A stretch of 64,000 nucleotides of DNA from Streptacidiphilus sp. 4-A2 (GCA_014284505.1 JAAFYY010000001.1:6125845-6189844); one strand, 5' to 3'; positions 17,450-28,764 are shown, numbered from the stretch's first letter. The notes: a model not told the origin generated them from the sequence alone. Numbers and translations are program-made.

Positions 17450-17606
17450 CGAACTACCGCCTTCGCAGATGCGAACCCGGTCCTGGCCGGGTCCGAATAT
17501 GAGTCCAAGGTCGGCAGTTGTGTCCGGCGGGCGTGTGAGGGGCACCCGCTCGGGCCGGAAGACCTGCCGTCCCTGTTGTGTCGGCAAGTCTGTCGCGAGC
17601 CGTGCA

Positions 17607-17622
17607 AGAGGTCTACACCATT
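17607..17622. promoter_or_regulatory. DasR-like operator (dre) 1, importer side
   Basis: AGAGGTCTACACCATT matches the consensus ACTGGTCTAGACCACT at 12 of 16 positions. It lies about 160 bases upstream of the binding-protein start. Confidence 0.65.
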
Positions 17623-17805
17623 TACCGAATAGCTGAACTTCGTTGCATCCTGTGCAACGACAATACGGACAAACCATCCCTATTTGCTCCAGCCACTGGG
17701 ATCGGACGGACCGTCAGATGTCCTTCCGTGACCAAACTTGAGATCCACCGGAGGAATTTTCTCGAACCCCTTGTGGAATCGCTGGCCCTTTCACCTGCAC
17801 TTCCT

Positions 17806-17821
17806 CTTGGTCTAGACCACA
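17806..17821. promoter_or_regulatory. DasR operator (dre) 2, central, perfect core
   Basis: CTTGGTCTAGACCACA contains the perfect 12-bp palindrome TGGTCTAGACCA and matches the dre consensus at 13 of 16 positions. An extra half-site (AGACCAGT) follows directly. Confidence 0.85.
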
Positions 17822-17959
17822 GACCAGTGCATTCGGACATCCGTGCAGCTCACAGGCGCAGCGGCCATTCGCTACTCTCTGTCATCAAAGGGCTGCAGAG
17901 CCCGCCGTGTCCGGATTCGACCTCGTTCGGGACCCCGGACGAGACCGGCGTCTCATGGT

Positions 17960-17975
17960 CTTGGACCAGACCAAT
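17960..17975. promoter_or_regulatory. DasR-like operator (dre) 3
   Basis: CTTGGACCAGACCAAT matches the consensus at 11 of 16 positions. It lies seven bases upstream of site 4, so the two could be bound together. Confidence 0.45.
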
Positions 17976-17981
17976 CCGGAG

Positions 17982-17997
17982 ACTGGACTAGACCTCT
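17982..17997. promoter_or_regulatory. DasR operator (dre) 4, next to nagK start
   Basis: ACTGGACTAGACCTCT matches the consensus at 14 of 16 positions and ends 27 bases before the nagK GTG, a position suited to repression. Confidence 0.8.
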
Positions 17998-18024
17998 ACT
18001 CCCTCGGAAAGGGAGACTGTCCCC

Positions 18025-18965
18025 GTGAAGCACGTGATCGCACTCGATGTCGGCGGGACCGGCATGAAGGCCGCCCTGGTCGCCCAGGACGGCGCACTCC
18101 TGCATGTGGAGCGCCGCCGACCGGCCGGGAGCGCGGCACGGACGCCGTCGTCGCCGGCATCCTCGGCTTCGCCGCCGATCTGCGCGACGAGGGCCTGCGG
18201 CGCTACGGCACCGCCGCGTCCGCGGCCGGGGTCGCCGTACCGGGCACGGTCGACGAGAAGAACGGCGTGGCCGTCTTCTCCGCCAACCTCGGCTGGCGTG
18301 ACCTGCCGATGCGTCAACTCCTCAGCGAGCGGCTGGCGGACGGCGGTCACCGGCTTCCGGTGGCGCTCGGCCACGACGTCCGCACCGGCGGCTTCGCCGA
18401 GGCCAGGATCGGTGCCGGACAGGGCGTCGACCGCTTCCTGTTCATCGCGCTGGGCACCGGCATCGCCGGCGGCATCGGCATCGACGGGCGGATAGAGGCC
18501 GGGGCCAACGGCAACGCCGGGGAGATCGGCCATGTGATCGTCCGTCCCGGCGGGCCGCTGTGCGGCTGCGGGGCGCGGCTGCCTGGAGACCCTGGCCTCG
18601 GCCTCCGCCGTCTCCCGGGCCTGGGCCGCCGCCAGCGGCGACCCGGACGCCGACGCGGCCGGCTGCGCGCTGGCCGTGGAGGCCGGCGACAAGCGGGCCA
18701 TGGAGATCTGGGCGGACATGGTCTCCGCGCTGGCAGACGGCATCATGACGGCACAGAGCCTGCTCGACCCCGCATGATGATCATCGGTGGCGGCCTCGCC
18801 GAGGCCGGTGCCACCCTGTTCACACCCCTGCGCCAGGCGGTCGCGGAACGGATCACGTTCCAGGTACCGCCCGCGCTTGTACCGGCGATGCTCAAAGACA
18901 ACGCCACTTGCCTGGGCGCAGGGCTGCTCGCCTGGGATCTGCTCTCACTGGAGGTGACCGCGTGA
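18025..18965 (+). CDS. nagK: ROK-family N-acetylglucosamine kinase (three frame breaks)
   Basis: This ROK kinase phosphorylates GlcNAc for entry into catabolism. The GTG start gives MKHVIALDVGGTGMKAALV (phosphate-binding DxGGT). Later blocks are AAGVAVPGTVDEKNG, FIALGTGIAGGIGIDG, GNAGEIGHVIVRPGGPLCGC with the start of the zinc motif, CLETLASASAVSRAW and MMIIGGGLAEAGATLF. Frame changes fall at about 18135, 18580 and 18770. The stop overlaps the nagA GTG by four bases. Pairing with nagA and the dre sites supports GlcNAc rather than glucose as substrate. Confidence 0.85.
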
Positions 18966-20160
18966 GCAACGCGGACCGCACTGTGCTGGCCGGGGCCAGG
19001 ATCGTTCTGCCCACCGGCGTCGTGGACAACGGCCGGCTGGTCATCGAGAACGGCCGGATCGCCGAGGCGGCAGCAGCCCCCGACAGCGTCGCGGAGGGCG
19101 CCGACCGGGCGGGCTCGGTCCCGCCGCTCGACCTGGGCGGCTACATCGTGGCGCCGGGCTTCGTGGACATGCACGTCCACGGCGGCGGCGGGGCCTCCTA
19201 CGCCTCCGGCATCGCCGAGGAGGCGCTGACGGCCGCCCGCACCCACCTGGAGCACGGCACCACCACCACCATGGCCAGCACGGTCACCGGCGAGATCGAC
19301 GAGATCTGCCGGCAGGCCGCGGTGCTCAGCGAGCTGGTCGAGGACGGCGTGCTGGCCGGCGTCCACTTCGAGGCCCCTTCATCAGCATCAACCGCTGTGG
19401 CGCGCACCAGCCGGACCTGCTCCGCGACCCGGATCCGGCGCTGGTCCGCAAGCTGGTCGACGCCGCCCGGGGCACCGCCCGGATGGTGACCCTGGCCCCG
19501 AGCTGGAGGGCGGCATCGAGTCCATCCGGCTGCTCAAGGAGCTCGGGGTGATCGCGGCGATCGGCCACACCGACGCCAACTACGACAAGGCGCTGGCCGG
19601 GATCGACGCCGGGGCCTCGGTCGCCACCCACCTGTTCAACGCCATGCCGGCGATCGGCCACCGCGCCCCGGGGCCGATCGTGGCCCTGCTGGAGGACGAG
19701 CGGGTCACCGTGGAGCTGGTCGGCGACGGTGTGCACCTGCACCCGCGGTGATCGACCTGGCGATGACCGGCGCCGGCCTGGACCGGGTGGCGCTGATCAC
19801 CGACGCCATGTCCGCGCCGGCTTCGGCGACGGCCTCTACCCGCTCGGCCCGCTCCAGGTCCGGGTGCAGGACGGGGTCGCCCGGCTGGTCGAGGGCGGCT
19901 CGATCGCGGGCAGCACACTGACCCTGGACGTGGCCTTCCGGCGCGCGGTCACCATCAACGGGCTGTCACTGGAGCAGGCCTCGCAGGTGCTGTCGCTGAA
20001 CCCGGCCCGGCAGATCGGCCTCGCCGACCGGATCGGCTCGCTGGAACCCGGCAAGTACGCCGACCTGGTCGTGCTGGACGCCGCCTACCAGCTGGTCGCG
20101 GTGATGCGCCGGGGCGAGTGGATCACCGGTGGCGACCGCTTCGGGGTGCTGGCCGGCTGA
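18962..20160 (+). CDS. nagA: N-acetylglucosamine-6-phosphate deacetylase (about four frame breaks)
   Basis: This amidohydrolase deacetylates GlcNAc-6-phosphate to glucosamine-6-phosphate. The GTG overlaps the nagK stop. Blocks are GGYIVAPGFVDMHVHGGGG (metal-binding HxH), LEHGTTTTMASTVTG, ISINRCGAHQPDLLRDPDP, VIAAIGHTDANYDKALAGID, VATHLFNAMPAIGHRAPG, ALITDAMSA with the catalytic Asp, GSIAGSTLTLDVAFR and EPGKYADLVVLD. Frame changes fall at about 19375, 19500, 19748 and 19815. It forms an operon with nagK under the DasR-like sites. Confidence 0.9.
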
Positions 20161-20247
20161 GCCCGGCGGGGCCGCGGGTGGTCCCGGAGTTCCGACGCGG
20201 CGGCAGCGGCCCGGCTGGGGCCCTGCCGCCGTTGTCGTCAGCGGCCG

Positions 20248-21182
20248 CTAGTTCCAGGGCGGGGTGTTCGGCGAGGTGGTCACCGCGAACTGGTCCACAT
20301 TGACCCCGGCGTTGCTGCCGCCGCCGTAGCTCAGCTCGATGGTGTTGCTCCCGGCGTTGAGCGTCACCGAGGCGTAGGAACGCTGCCAGGCCTGGTCCCA
20401 GTTGGTGCTTCCGGCCCAGTTCTTCAGGTTTATCGTGCTCGGAACCGCGGGCTTGCCGTTGACGGTCAGCGCGAACGGGTTGTCGCCGCCCGAGCTGCCG
20501 GCGTTCGCGTAGTGCACCCAGAAGGTGTACTGGCCGGCTGACGGCACGCTGACATTGCTCCAGGTGACGCTCATCCCCGCGGCGGTCAGCGGGACGAACT
20601 TGCCGTCGCTGGCGGCCGCGCCGGTGTGGTTGCTCGCCGTCACCGCACTGCCGCCGAGGGTCATCCGGAGACGTTGGTCGCGCCGGACGGCCCGGTGACG
20701 GCCGAGGCCGAGGCGCTGGGGCTGCCGGAGGGGGTGCTGCTGACCGAGGCCGCCGGGCTGTTGCTCTGGCTGGCGACCGGGGTCTTGCCACTGCCGTTGT
20801 CGAGCAGCGCCACCCCGATGCCGATGGCCACGGCCAGCACCACGCCGATCGCGCCGAAGGTGACCGCGCGGTTGCTGCCGCCGCCGGAGCGCTGCTGCGC
20901 CCGGCCCCCGCCGGGGTTCAGCTGCTGGGTCTGCGGGGCCTGGTTCGGCTGGCCCTGGTACGGCGCCTGCTGCTGCGGCACCTGGTACTGCGGCATCGGC
21001 TGGCCCGGCTGCTGCCTGGGCTGGCCGTACTGGGTGCGGCCGACCTGGGTCGCCTGCTGGTAGGACGTCCGGGGAACGCCGGGCTGCGGGGCGGCGCTCC
21101 TGGCGTCCTCGCCCTCCTGGCCGCGGTAGAGGTATGCGAACGGGTCGTCGTCCTCGGGCACGCCGTTGTTCTCGGCTGTCAT
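20248..21182 (-). CDS. Membrane-anchored protein with Gln/Pro-rich cytoplasmic tail and C-terminal CBM35/CBM6-like domain
   Basis: ATG at 21182 starts MTAENNGVPEDDDPFAYLYR. The first 110 residues are rich in Gln, Pro and Gly. One membrane span follows (AVTFGAIGVVLAVAIGIGVA), then a Ser/Pro-rich stalk, then a beta-sandwich with YTFWVHYANAGSSGGDNPFA, AWQRSYASVTLNAGSNTIEL and SNAGVNVDQFAV, typical of CBM35/CBM6 carbohydrate-binding modules. A frame change at 20661-20664 (a chance ATGA) separates stalk and module, but the sequence on both sides reads as one protein. It is probably a cell-surface sugar-binding protein. Lying next to the nag locus is suggestive only. Confidence 0.72.
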
Positions 21183-21384
21183 CGAGTCGTCAACTCCCCT
21201 GTGGTGTCTTGGCCCCCGCTCCGACTCAGTGGGAGGGAGAAGGTCAACGTACATGATCGAATCAGGGCGGAGCACCCCGGGCGCGGCAGACGGAGGACAC
21301 GCCCGTGACCGGAACACTACCCCGTACGAGTGACACACAGATACGGACGGATGGTTCCCGGGACCCTTGGTAAGGACCCGGCGA

Positions 21385-23103
21385 TCACCCCGCGCGACGG
21401 TGGGACCGCCCAGCAGGGCCGTTTCCGTTCCCGCCGGATCGTGATCTTTTCTCCAAGTACATACGTTCGTCGGCGGTGTGCAGGACCTCGTCGATGGACA
21501 TCCCGCAGCCCGCCCAGCCGATGCCCAGGCTGACGCCGACCCGGACCGCCCGGCTGTCCACCCGCATCGGCGGAGTGATCGCGTTCCGCAGCCGCCCGGC
21601 GAGGTCCCGCGCTTCGTCCCGGCCGACGCCGTCGGCCAGCACCACGAACTCGTCGCCGCCGAGCCGGGCCACCGTGTCCCCCTCCCGGACGACGTGCTGA
21701 AGCCGCCGGGCGACCTCGATCAGCACCGCGTCACCGGCGCTGTGGCCGAACCGGTCGTTGATCGACTTGAAGCCGTCCAGGTCGCAGAAGACCACCGCGA
21801 GGCCGCGCCCGCCGCCCCTCCTCGTCGGCGGTGTCCGTCTCGTCCGGCAGGACAGCGTGCACATGCTCATGCACACCGGTGTCGTAGGAGCCGCCGTAGG
21901 GACTGTCGTAGCTGGTGAGGCCGTATCCCTGGGGTCCCCGGGGGAACAGGGCGCCGCAACCGCCGCGTCCACAGCCTGTGGACAGTCGCACAGCCGCAGC
22001 CGCAGCCTGGTCCGCAGCTCGGCCGCGTTGGGCAGGCCGGTCAGCGCGTCATGGCTGGCCCGGTGCGCGAGCTGGAGCTCGTGCCGCTTGCGGTCCTCGA
22101 TGTCCTCGACGTGGGTCAGCAGGAAGCGGGTGCCCTCGGAGGTGTCGGCGACCACCGAGTTCCGCAGATAGACCCAGAGGTAGCCGCCGTCCCGCCGGGC
22201 CAGCCTGACCTCGGCCCGGCCGTTCTCGGCCGACACCCGGCGCAGCCGGCCCTCGTCCTCCGGGTGGACCAGGTCGGCGAAGCTGTGCCGCTGCAACGAG
22301 GCGCGCGGGCGGCCGAGCAGCCGGCACAGCGCGTCGTTGACCCGGGTGAGCTTGCCGCTGCTGATCCCGTGCAGCTCGGTGATGGCCATGCCGCTGGGGG
22401 CGTACTCGAACGCCTGGCGGAAGCTTTCCTCACTGGCCCGCAGGGTCTGCTGCTCGCGCTCGAAGCGGACCAGCGCCCGCTGCATCTCGGCCCGCAGCCG
22501 GGCGTTGCCGATGGCGATGCCCGCCTGCTGGCTGAACATCGCCAGCGCTTCCTGGCCCCAGGCCCGGGTCTGCCGTTGCGGGGGCGGTCCACCGAGAGCA
22601 CCCCGAGCAGTTCGCCGCCGAGGCTGTACATGGGGGCGAACAGGCGGTCGTCCTGGTGCCAGGACTCCGGGTGCCAGTCCTCGGCGAGCCAGCTGTCGGC
22701 CTCCAGCGGGTCGAGCCCGCCGCCGTAGCGCCCGCCCCAGCCCGGAAGGTCCGCCGCGGCGGCCCAGGCCCGCTCATGGGGGACGAAGACCAGGCTGCCC
22801 CAGGCCTCGCCGACATTCAGCAGCCGGTCCCAGGACTCCCGGGAGCCGATCTGGCCGAGCAGGCTGCCGATGGTCCCGGCGGAGTCGCCGGAGCCGCCCG
22901 CCTCCCAGACCGCGGCGACGACGAGGTCGCCGTCCGGCCGGACCAGGTTCACCGCGGCGGCCGTAGCCGAGGCCGGAGACGGCCCCCTCCACCACCGCCT
23001 GGAGCGTCCCGGCGAGGCTGCGGGCGGCGTTGAGATCGGCCACGATGCGGTGCAGGCTGCGCAGAGTGGTGAGGCGGACATACGGCTCAGACTCGGTTTC
23101 CAT
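21385..23103 (-). CDS. cdgB: GAF-PAS-GGDEF diguanylate cyclase (several frame breaks)
   Basis: This enzyme makes c-di-GMP, the signal that controls Streptomyces development through BldD. ATG at 23103 (METESEPYVRLTTLRSLHRI) has GGAGGGAG upstream. A GAF domain follows (AAAVNLVRPDGDLVVAAVW), then PAS/PAC (QAFEYAPSGMAITELHG, LRNSVVADTSEGTRFLL), then a GGDEF domain with DALTGLPNA, VVFCDLDGFKSINDRFGH and RLGGDEFVVLADG. REGD five residues before GGDEF forms an inhibitory I-site. Frame changes lie at about 22970, 22580 and 21815-21870. The domain order and the position beside nagA agree with my memory of S. coelicolor CdgB. Confidence 0.88.
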
Positions 23104-23561
23104 CACGCGCTCCCTCCGCGACAGCGACGCTTCGGGCCCACCCCGGTGGACTCCCTGCGGGTTCCCGTCATTCCTATCGTCCGATTGCCAAGCAAACTGA
23201 ATCACAGGGAGCACACCAATCGGCACTCTGGGTCAGCAAATGCCCGCCACTTGTGACCCAACTCACACAACTGTCCACTCCTGATAAGCAGTTCATTCGG
23301 GATGAACTGCGACAATCACGGCCGGCCCCCCACCCTCCCTGTCGGCCCCTTGCAACAAGAACTGAAGGATCCGGGCCGCCATGAGGTCGAAAACCTTCAC
23401 TCCTGGGGTGAGAGCGCACCGGCAACCCCAGGGAGGGCACAGTCACTCGCATACTCGAACACATGCGGGCCGCCTAGGACCTCTGTCGCACACTTCCCTC
23501 CGACCCTGGGCCGATGCGTCGCAGGACGTCCCGAAGATACGGTGCTGGGGTGTACAACGCC
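23104..23561. other. Divergent promoter region, cdgB / flavin reductase
   Basis: No gene was recognised. The region is AT-richer near 23170-23300. It contains TTGTG, ten bases, CACAA at 23251-23270 as an inverted repeat. I could not match it confidently to the BldD consensus expected upstream of cdgB. Confidence 0.4.
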
Positions 23562-24108
23562 ATGACGACCCCGCCGCCGATCACTCCGCCGACCCGGCCG
23601 ACGCCGAGGCAAGCCCGGAGGAGTTCCGGTCCGCCCTCGGCCAGCTGGCCTCCGGCGTGGTGCTGCTCGCAGTGCACGACCCGGAGTCGGGCCCCGCGGC
23701 GAGGACATCGGAATGACCGCCACCGCCTTCATGTCGGTGTCCCTGGAACCGCCCCTGGTGCTGGTCTCGGTCCGCGAGGACTCGCGGATGGAGGAGACGC
23801 TCGCCCGCAACGACCGCTGGGCGGTGTCGGTACTGGAGGCCGGACAGCGGGTCACCGCGGCCCGGTTCGCCATGAAGGGGCGGATCAGCGACCGGCTGCT
23901 CTTCGACGAACTGCCGCACGAGCGCGGCCCGGCCAGCGGCGCACCGCTGGTCACCGACGCGCTGGCGACCGTCGAGTGCCGCACCGAGCAGCGGATACCC
24001 GCTGGGGACCATGTGCTGATCATCGGCCGGGTGCTGTCCGCCCGGATCGGGCGTTCCGACGGCGCCCCGCTGGTGTACTTCCAGGGCCAGTACCGGCACC
24101 TGGGCTGA
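23562..24108 (+). CDS. Flavin reductase-like FMN-binding split-barrel protein (two frame breaks)
   Basis: The joined protein reads EEFRSALGQLASGVVLLAVH, then GMTATAFMSVSLEPPLVLVS, SRMEETLARNDRWAVSVLE and GQRVTAARFAMKGR, the pattern of NAD(P)H:FMN/FAD reductase-like domains. ATG at 23562 is the likely start, with frame changes soon after it (about 23585) and at about 23695. Such proteins supply reduced flavin to partner monooxygenases; no partner is adjacent. Confidence 0.78.
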
Positions 24109-24171
24109 CCCGTCGGACCGCGCGCCCGTGGTCGAGTCTGTCAACGTGGGAGCCGGCCCGGGCGGCGACGC

Positions 24172-24363
24172 TCACAGAGAACGCACGTTCGCGCCGGACA
24201 TTCGGTTCCGGCAGTCAGACACGTACGGCGCGTGCTCAAGGATCGCCTCATAGTCGAACTCCGCATGGTCCGTGAGCAGTACCACGGCGTCGGATGCCGC
24301 GATCTCCTCCGCAGTCGCTTCTACTCGGATCAGGCGTGCGTCGGTGCGGATGTCGTCTACGAC
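24172..24363 (-). pseudogene. C-terminal fragment of a nucleotide-sugar dehydrogenase (UDP-ManNAc/UDP-glucose dehydrogenase type)
   Basis: About 63 residues remain: RLIRVEATAEEIAASDAVVL, LTDHAEFDYEAILEHAPYVS and DCRNRMSGANVRSL. This is the C-terminal domain of UDP-sugar dehydrogenases (AVVLLTDHxxFDY, then DxRN). The fragment stops abruptly at about 24363, where a DUF397 fragment begins on the other strand, so the first 80 percent or more of the gene is gone. This looks like a real remnant, not a sequencing artefact. Confidence 0.7.
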
Positions 24364-24368
24364 GTGCG

Positions 24369-24485
24369 ATGGCCATGCGGGACTCCACCGACCCGAGCGG
24401 CCCGGTTCTGTACTTCTGGAACGAGGAGTACAGGGCGTACCAGCTCGGCGTCCAGGACGGGCAGTCCGACCTTCTGGTCCCGTAG
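24369..24485 (+). pseudogene. C-terminal fragment of a DUF397 protein
   Basis: The piece MAMRDSTDPSGPVLYFWNEE followed by AYQLGVQDGQ matches the second half of DUF397 proteins (VAVRDSKDPDGPVLxF). The usual first half with WRKSSYS is absent because the sequence changes into the dehydrogenase remnant. DUF397 genes normally sit beside XRE-family regulators in streptomycetes; none is present here. A terminator follows. Confidence 0.6.
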
Positions 24486-24500
24486 CCCAGCGGAACGTCA

Positions 24501-24536
24501 CAACCCCCGAGTCGGATCAGGCCGACTCGGGGGTTG
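24501..24536. terminator. Hairpin terminator after DUF397 fragment / arfB
   Basis: CAACCCCCGAGTCGG pairs exactly with CCGACTCGGGGGTTG across a 6-base loop, and tttt follows on the plus strand shortly afterwards. It lies between convergent genes. Confidence 0.85.
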
Positions 24537-24549
24537 CGCGTTTTCGCTC

Positions 24550-24977
24550 TCAGTCGAAGCCGCCGGAGCGGCCGCGCTTCAGGTCCGACCGCCGCTTCTT
24601 GTCGGTGAGCCTGCGCTCCACCGCACCGCGGCTCGGACGGGTCGCCCTGCGGTTGCGCGGCGGCGGCGCCACGGCCTCGCTCAGCAGCGCCGACAGCCGC
24701 ACCGCGGCCGCCTCCCGGTTGCGCCACTGCGAGCGGTGCTCGGAGGCCCGGATGACCAGCACCCCGCCGTCGGTCAGCCGCCCGGAGAGCCGCTCCAGGG
24801 CGCGCTCCTTCCACACCGGGGGCAGCGCGTCGGAGGCGGCCAGGTCGTAGCGGAGCTCCACCGCGGAGTCGCTGGTGTTGACATGCTGCCCGCCCGGGCC
24901 GGACGAGCGCGAGAAACGCCACTGGAGCTCGGCGTCGGGCAGGACGACCGAGCCGCGACGCGGACGGGAAGGGACAT
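24550..24977 (-). CDS. arfB: Peptidyl-tRNA hydrolase ArfB-like ribosome rescue factor
   Basis: This release-factor-like hydrolase frees stalled ribosomes. The core is WRFSRSSGPGGQHVNTSDSA with the catalytic GGQ, then VELRYDLAASDALPPVWKE, VIRASEHRSQWRNREAAAV and the basic tail RRLTDKKRRSDLKRGRSGG that enters the mRNA channel. The reading frame of the GGQ domain has no start codon before an upstream stop, so a base is probably missing at about 24955-24972, just after the ATG at 24977. Confidence 0.88.
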
Positions 24978-25122
24978 GCCCCTATGGTCCCGTTCCCGGC
25001 CGACGGACGCCAGACAATAAGACCGACCCCGTCAGGACCCGGCCCGTCGCGCCCGCCCCGTCGCCCCCCGTCGCCCCCGGCCCGCGGACCGGCGCGGGCC
25101 GGAACCGTGGGACCATCGAGCG

Positions 25123-25612
25123 GTGATCGAGCTCGGCTACTCCCTGTCCAACCGCTTCCCCGACCCCCCGCAGACCGACTACCGCGCGGCCGGGACCCGC
25201 TCGCTGCGGCACGACCTGTTCTGCGGCGACGTCTATCTGGAGGTCGACGGCAGGGATCTGGCCACCGCCTGGGGGTGGGTGCCGGTACTGGACTTTCGCC
25301 TGGGCGCTGTGCGACATCGTCGAGCGGCTCGACCGCGATCCGGCCGGCTCCCGCGCCGCGGCGCTGCGCACCGCCGAGCTGGACTTCACCGAGTCGGCCG
25401 ACATGCTGCGCTTCAGCCGCCGCTTCAACTGGGTGGAGATCCGCGCCGACTGGACCGACGAGCCGCCGCTGACCGTACGGCACAGCGAACTGCGGCACGA
25501 GGCACGGGACTTCCTCCAGGACGTGCTCGCCGACCTGGCCGACATGCACGACGGCCTGGCCGACAACCCCACGGTCTGGGAGCTCCAGTCGCGCTTCCCG
25601 CGCGAGCCCTGA
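25123..25612 (+). CDS. Conserved-looking protein of unknown function (one frame break)
   Basis: The joined protein of about 162 residues runs MIELGYSLSNRFPDPPQTDY, RHDLFCGDVYLEVDGRDLAT, WALCDIVERLDRDPAGSRA, ADMLRFSRRFNWVEIRADW and FLQDVLADLADMHDGLADNP. I do not recognise a family. The frame changes at about 25305. The start GTG has no good ribosome site. It is convergent with a GNAT gene only ten bases away. Confidence 0.6.
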
Positions 25613-25622
25613 GCCGGGCTGC

Positions 25623-26232
25623 TCAGGGCTCGGTGGAGCGGCCCAGCAGCAGCACCGGGGTCTGCGGCTGCGGGAGCTCGCGGAAGCCCAGCCGCTCGTA
25701 GAAGGCCCGGGCACCGGTGTTGTGCCGGGCCATGCCCAGGTGCACCCCGGGGCCCCGGCCGCCCGCAGCCGCTCCAGCAGCCCGGTGATCAGCGCCCGGC
25801 CCGCGCCCCGGCCCTGGGCCTGCGGCAGCAGGTTGATGTGCAGGTGGGCGGGGTAGCGGTCGACCGTGTCGCCGTTCAGGATCCACTCCGGGTGGTGCAG
25901 CTGCCGCACCCGCTCGGCGTCCTCCCCGGTTCCGCTGCCTCCGGGTAGCGCGCCGCGGCGGCGGGCAGCCACTCGCGCCGGTAGGCGGCGACATAGCGCC
26001 GGGTGTCCGCCGTGCCGAGGACATAGCCCAGCGGCCGCTCCGGCTCGGCCTCGTCGGCCAGCACGGACGCCAGCCCCGGCTCCAGCGCGAGATAGGGCCC
26101 GACAAAGATCTCCGGCAGGATCCCCGGGTCCTGGTAGAGCCCGGTCGCGTCGGCGCCCGCGTCCCCGGTGCGGACACAGATGTCGTACAGGGCCTCCCGG
26201 TCCTCCGGGCGGTAACTGCGGATGGTCGCCAT
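25623..26232 (-). CDS. GNAT-family N-acetyltransferase (two frame breaks)
   Basis: ATG at 26232 gives MATIRSYRPEDREALYDICV. Further blocks are YLALEPGLASVLADEAEPER, PLGYVLGTADTRRYVAAYRR, YPAHLHINLLPQAQGRGAGR (the acetyl-CoA loop Q-x-x-G-x-G/A) and HNTGARAFYERLGFREL. Frame changes fall at about 25935 and 25760. The acceptor substrate is unknown. The domain resembles stand-alone relatives of the acetyltransferase part of O-GlcNAcase-type proteins. Confidence 0.82.
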
Positions 26233-26312
26233 CCGGTCACCCTATCCGCCGCCGGGCCCCGGAGGGCAGTTGGCGGCGCGGCCGGGGCCGCACCGCAGAC
26301 CGCGCCGCCCGG

Positions 26313-27066
26313 TCAGCGCGGTGGCGGCAGCCGGCTGAGGAACACCTGGAAGGCGGTCGGATCGACCCTGGTCACCCCGCCGTAGGGGTAGTCCATCTCC
26401 TTGATCAGGATCAGCGAGACCACCACCAGCGCCCCCAGCGACAGCACCATCAGGCCGTGGGCCGCCGAGTTGGGCATGCCGAACAGGAAGGTGAGCCGAC
26501 GGTGACCACCCCGCCGGTGATCAGCGCCACCCAGAGGATGCCCGGGACCGAGTCCTGCACCAGGTTCAGCCGCTCCCGGCGGGCCGAGGCCAGGCTCTCC
26601 ACATCGGTGACCGCGTGGTCGTAGAGCACCTGCTGCTGGAGCGTGGTCGGCTGGTAGGACAGCACCGAGGCTCTTATGTCGTAGACCAGGTCGGTCGCCT
26701 CCGGCTGCTCTGGTGCCTGGTCATCAGCGGCCACTCGGTGCTCTCCACGACGTGGGCGTACTCCAGGGTCTGCCGCTCTATCTGGGCTCCCAGCGGCAGC
26801 GGCAGCGAGCGCGAGATCCAGTAGACCCCGAGGGAGTCGGCCTCGTTGAAGCTGGTCTGCTCGGCCGCGCCGACGTTCCCCCAGACCGAGACCACGACAA
26901 AGCCGAGCAGGACCGCGTAGAGCACGCCGACTCCCGCGAAGATGAATCCGGCCACCTCGTTGTGCGGGGCCCGGTTGGGGTGCGGGACGAACCGCTGCAC
27001 CAGGGCGAGTGCCAGCGCGATGGCCGCCATGGCGCCGACGAAGATCAGGACATCCGTCCAGCTCAC
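26313..27066 (-). CDS. DUF4239 (bestrophin-like) membrane protein (two frame breaks)
   Basis: GTG at 27066 starts MSWTDVLIFVGAMAAIALAL. A second span is NEVAGFIFAGVGVLYAVLLG, and the signature WGNVGAAEQTSFNEADSLGV follows. A soluble loop (YDIRASVLSYQPTTLQQQV) precedes two C-terminal spans ending in VVSLILIKEMDYPYGG. This four-span layout is DUF4239; function unknown. Frame changes lie at about 26705 and 26497. It is the next gene downstream of the encapsulin on the same strand (149-base gap). Confidence 0.82.
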
Positions 27067-27215
27067 TGTGGGCTCCGTATCTGCCGCGGAAGAGCGGCGA
27101 GCGTGAAACCAGGGCGGGTGACTCGGGCGCACCGGGACCCGGCGCGCGAGGCGCGCGAACTGGCACGCCTGGGGCCCGCGCGGGTGGGGCCGCGCGGGTG
27201 GTGGTCCGTCCGGGA

Positions 27216-28595
<1,380 letters not shown>

Positions 28596-28764
28596 CTCTA
28601 GCTGTCTCCCCAGAAGCTGGTGTGACCTGAGCCTCCAGAGTGACTGTCGCCGCAGTGATCGACTATTCCCTGAACGAGTGAGCATGTTCGAATAACGATC
28701 CGGGTAACGCCCTCACCTGCCCGGAATCACCCTCCTGAGCTCGGGATCCACTTCTGATTGAACA

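Larger units (their letters stand above)
17450..18024. other. Divergent promoter region between sugar importer and nagK
   Basis: No gene was recognised in 575 bases. The region is AT-richer than its surroundings and contains four DasR-like sites, one near the importer side, one central and two close to the nagK start. Confidence 0.7.

Noticed and set aside
20661..20664. Two translationally coupled genes at the ATGA
   Set aside because: The downstream piece lacks a start of its own that makes sense (it begins inside a beta-sandwich) and has no signal peptide; one membrane-anchored protein with a frame error explains it better.
23251..23270. BldD operator upstream of cdgB
   Set aside because: The inverted repeat TTGTG-N10-CACAA does not fit the BldD consensus closely enough when compared by eye.
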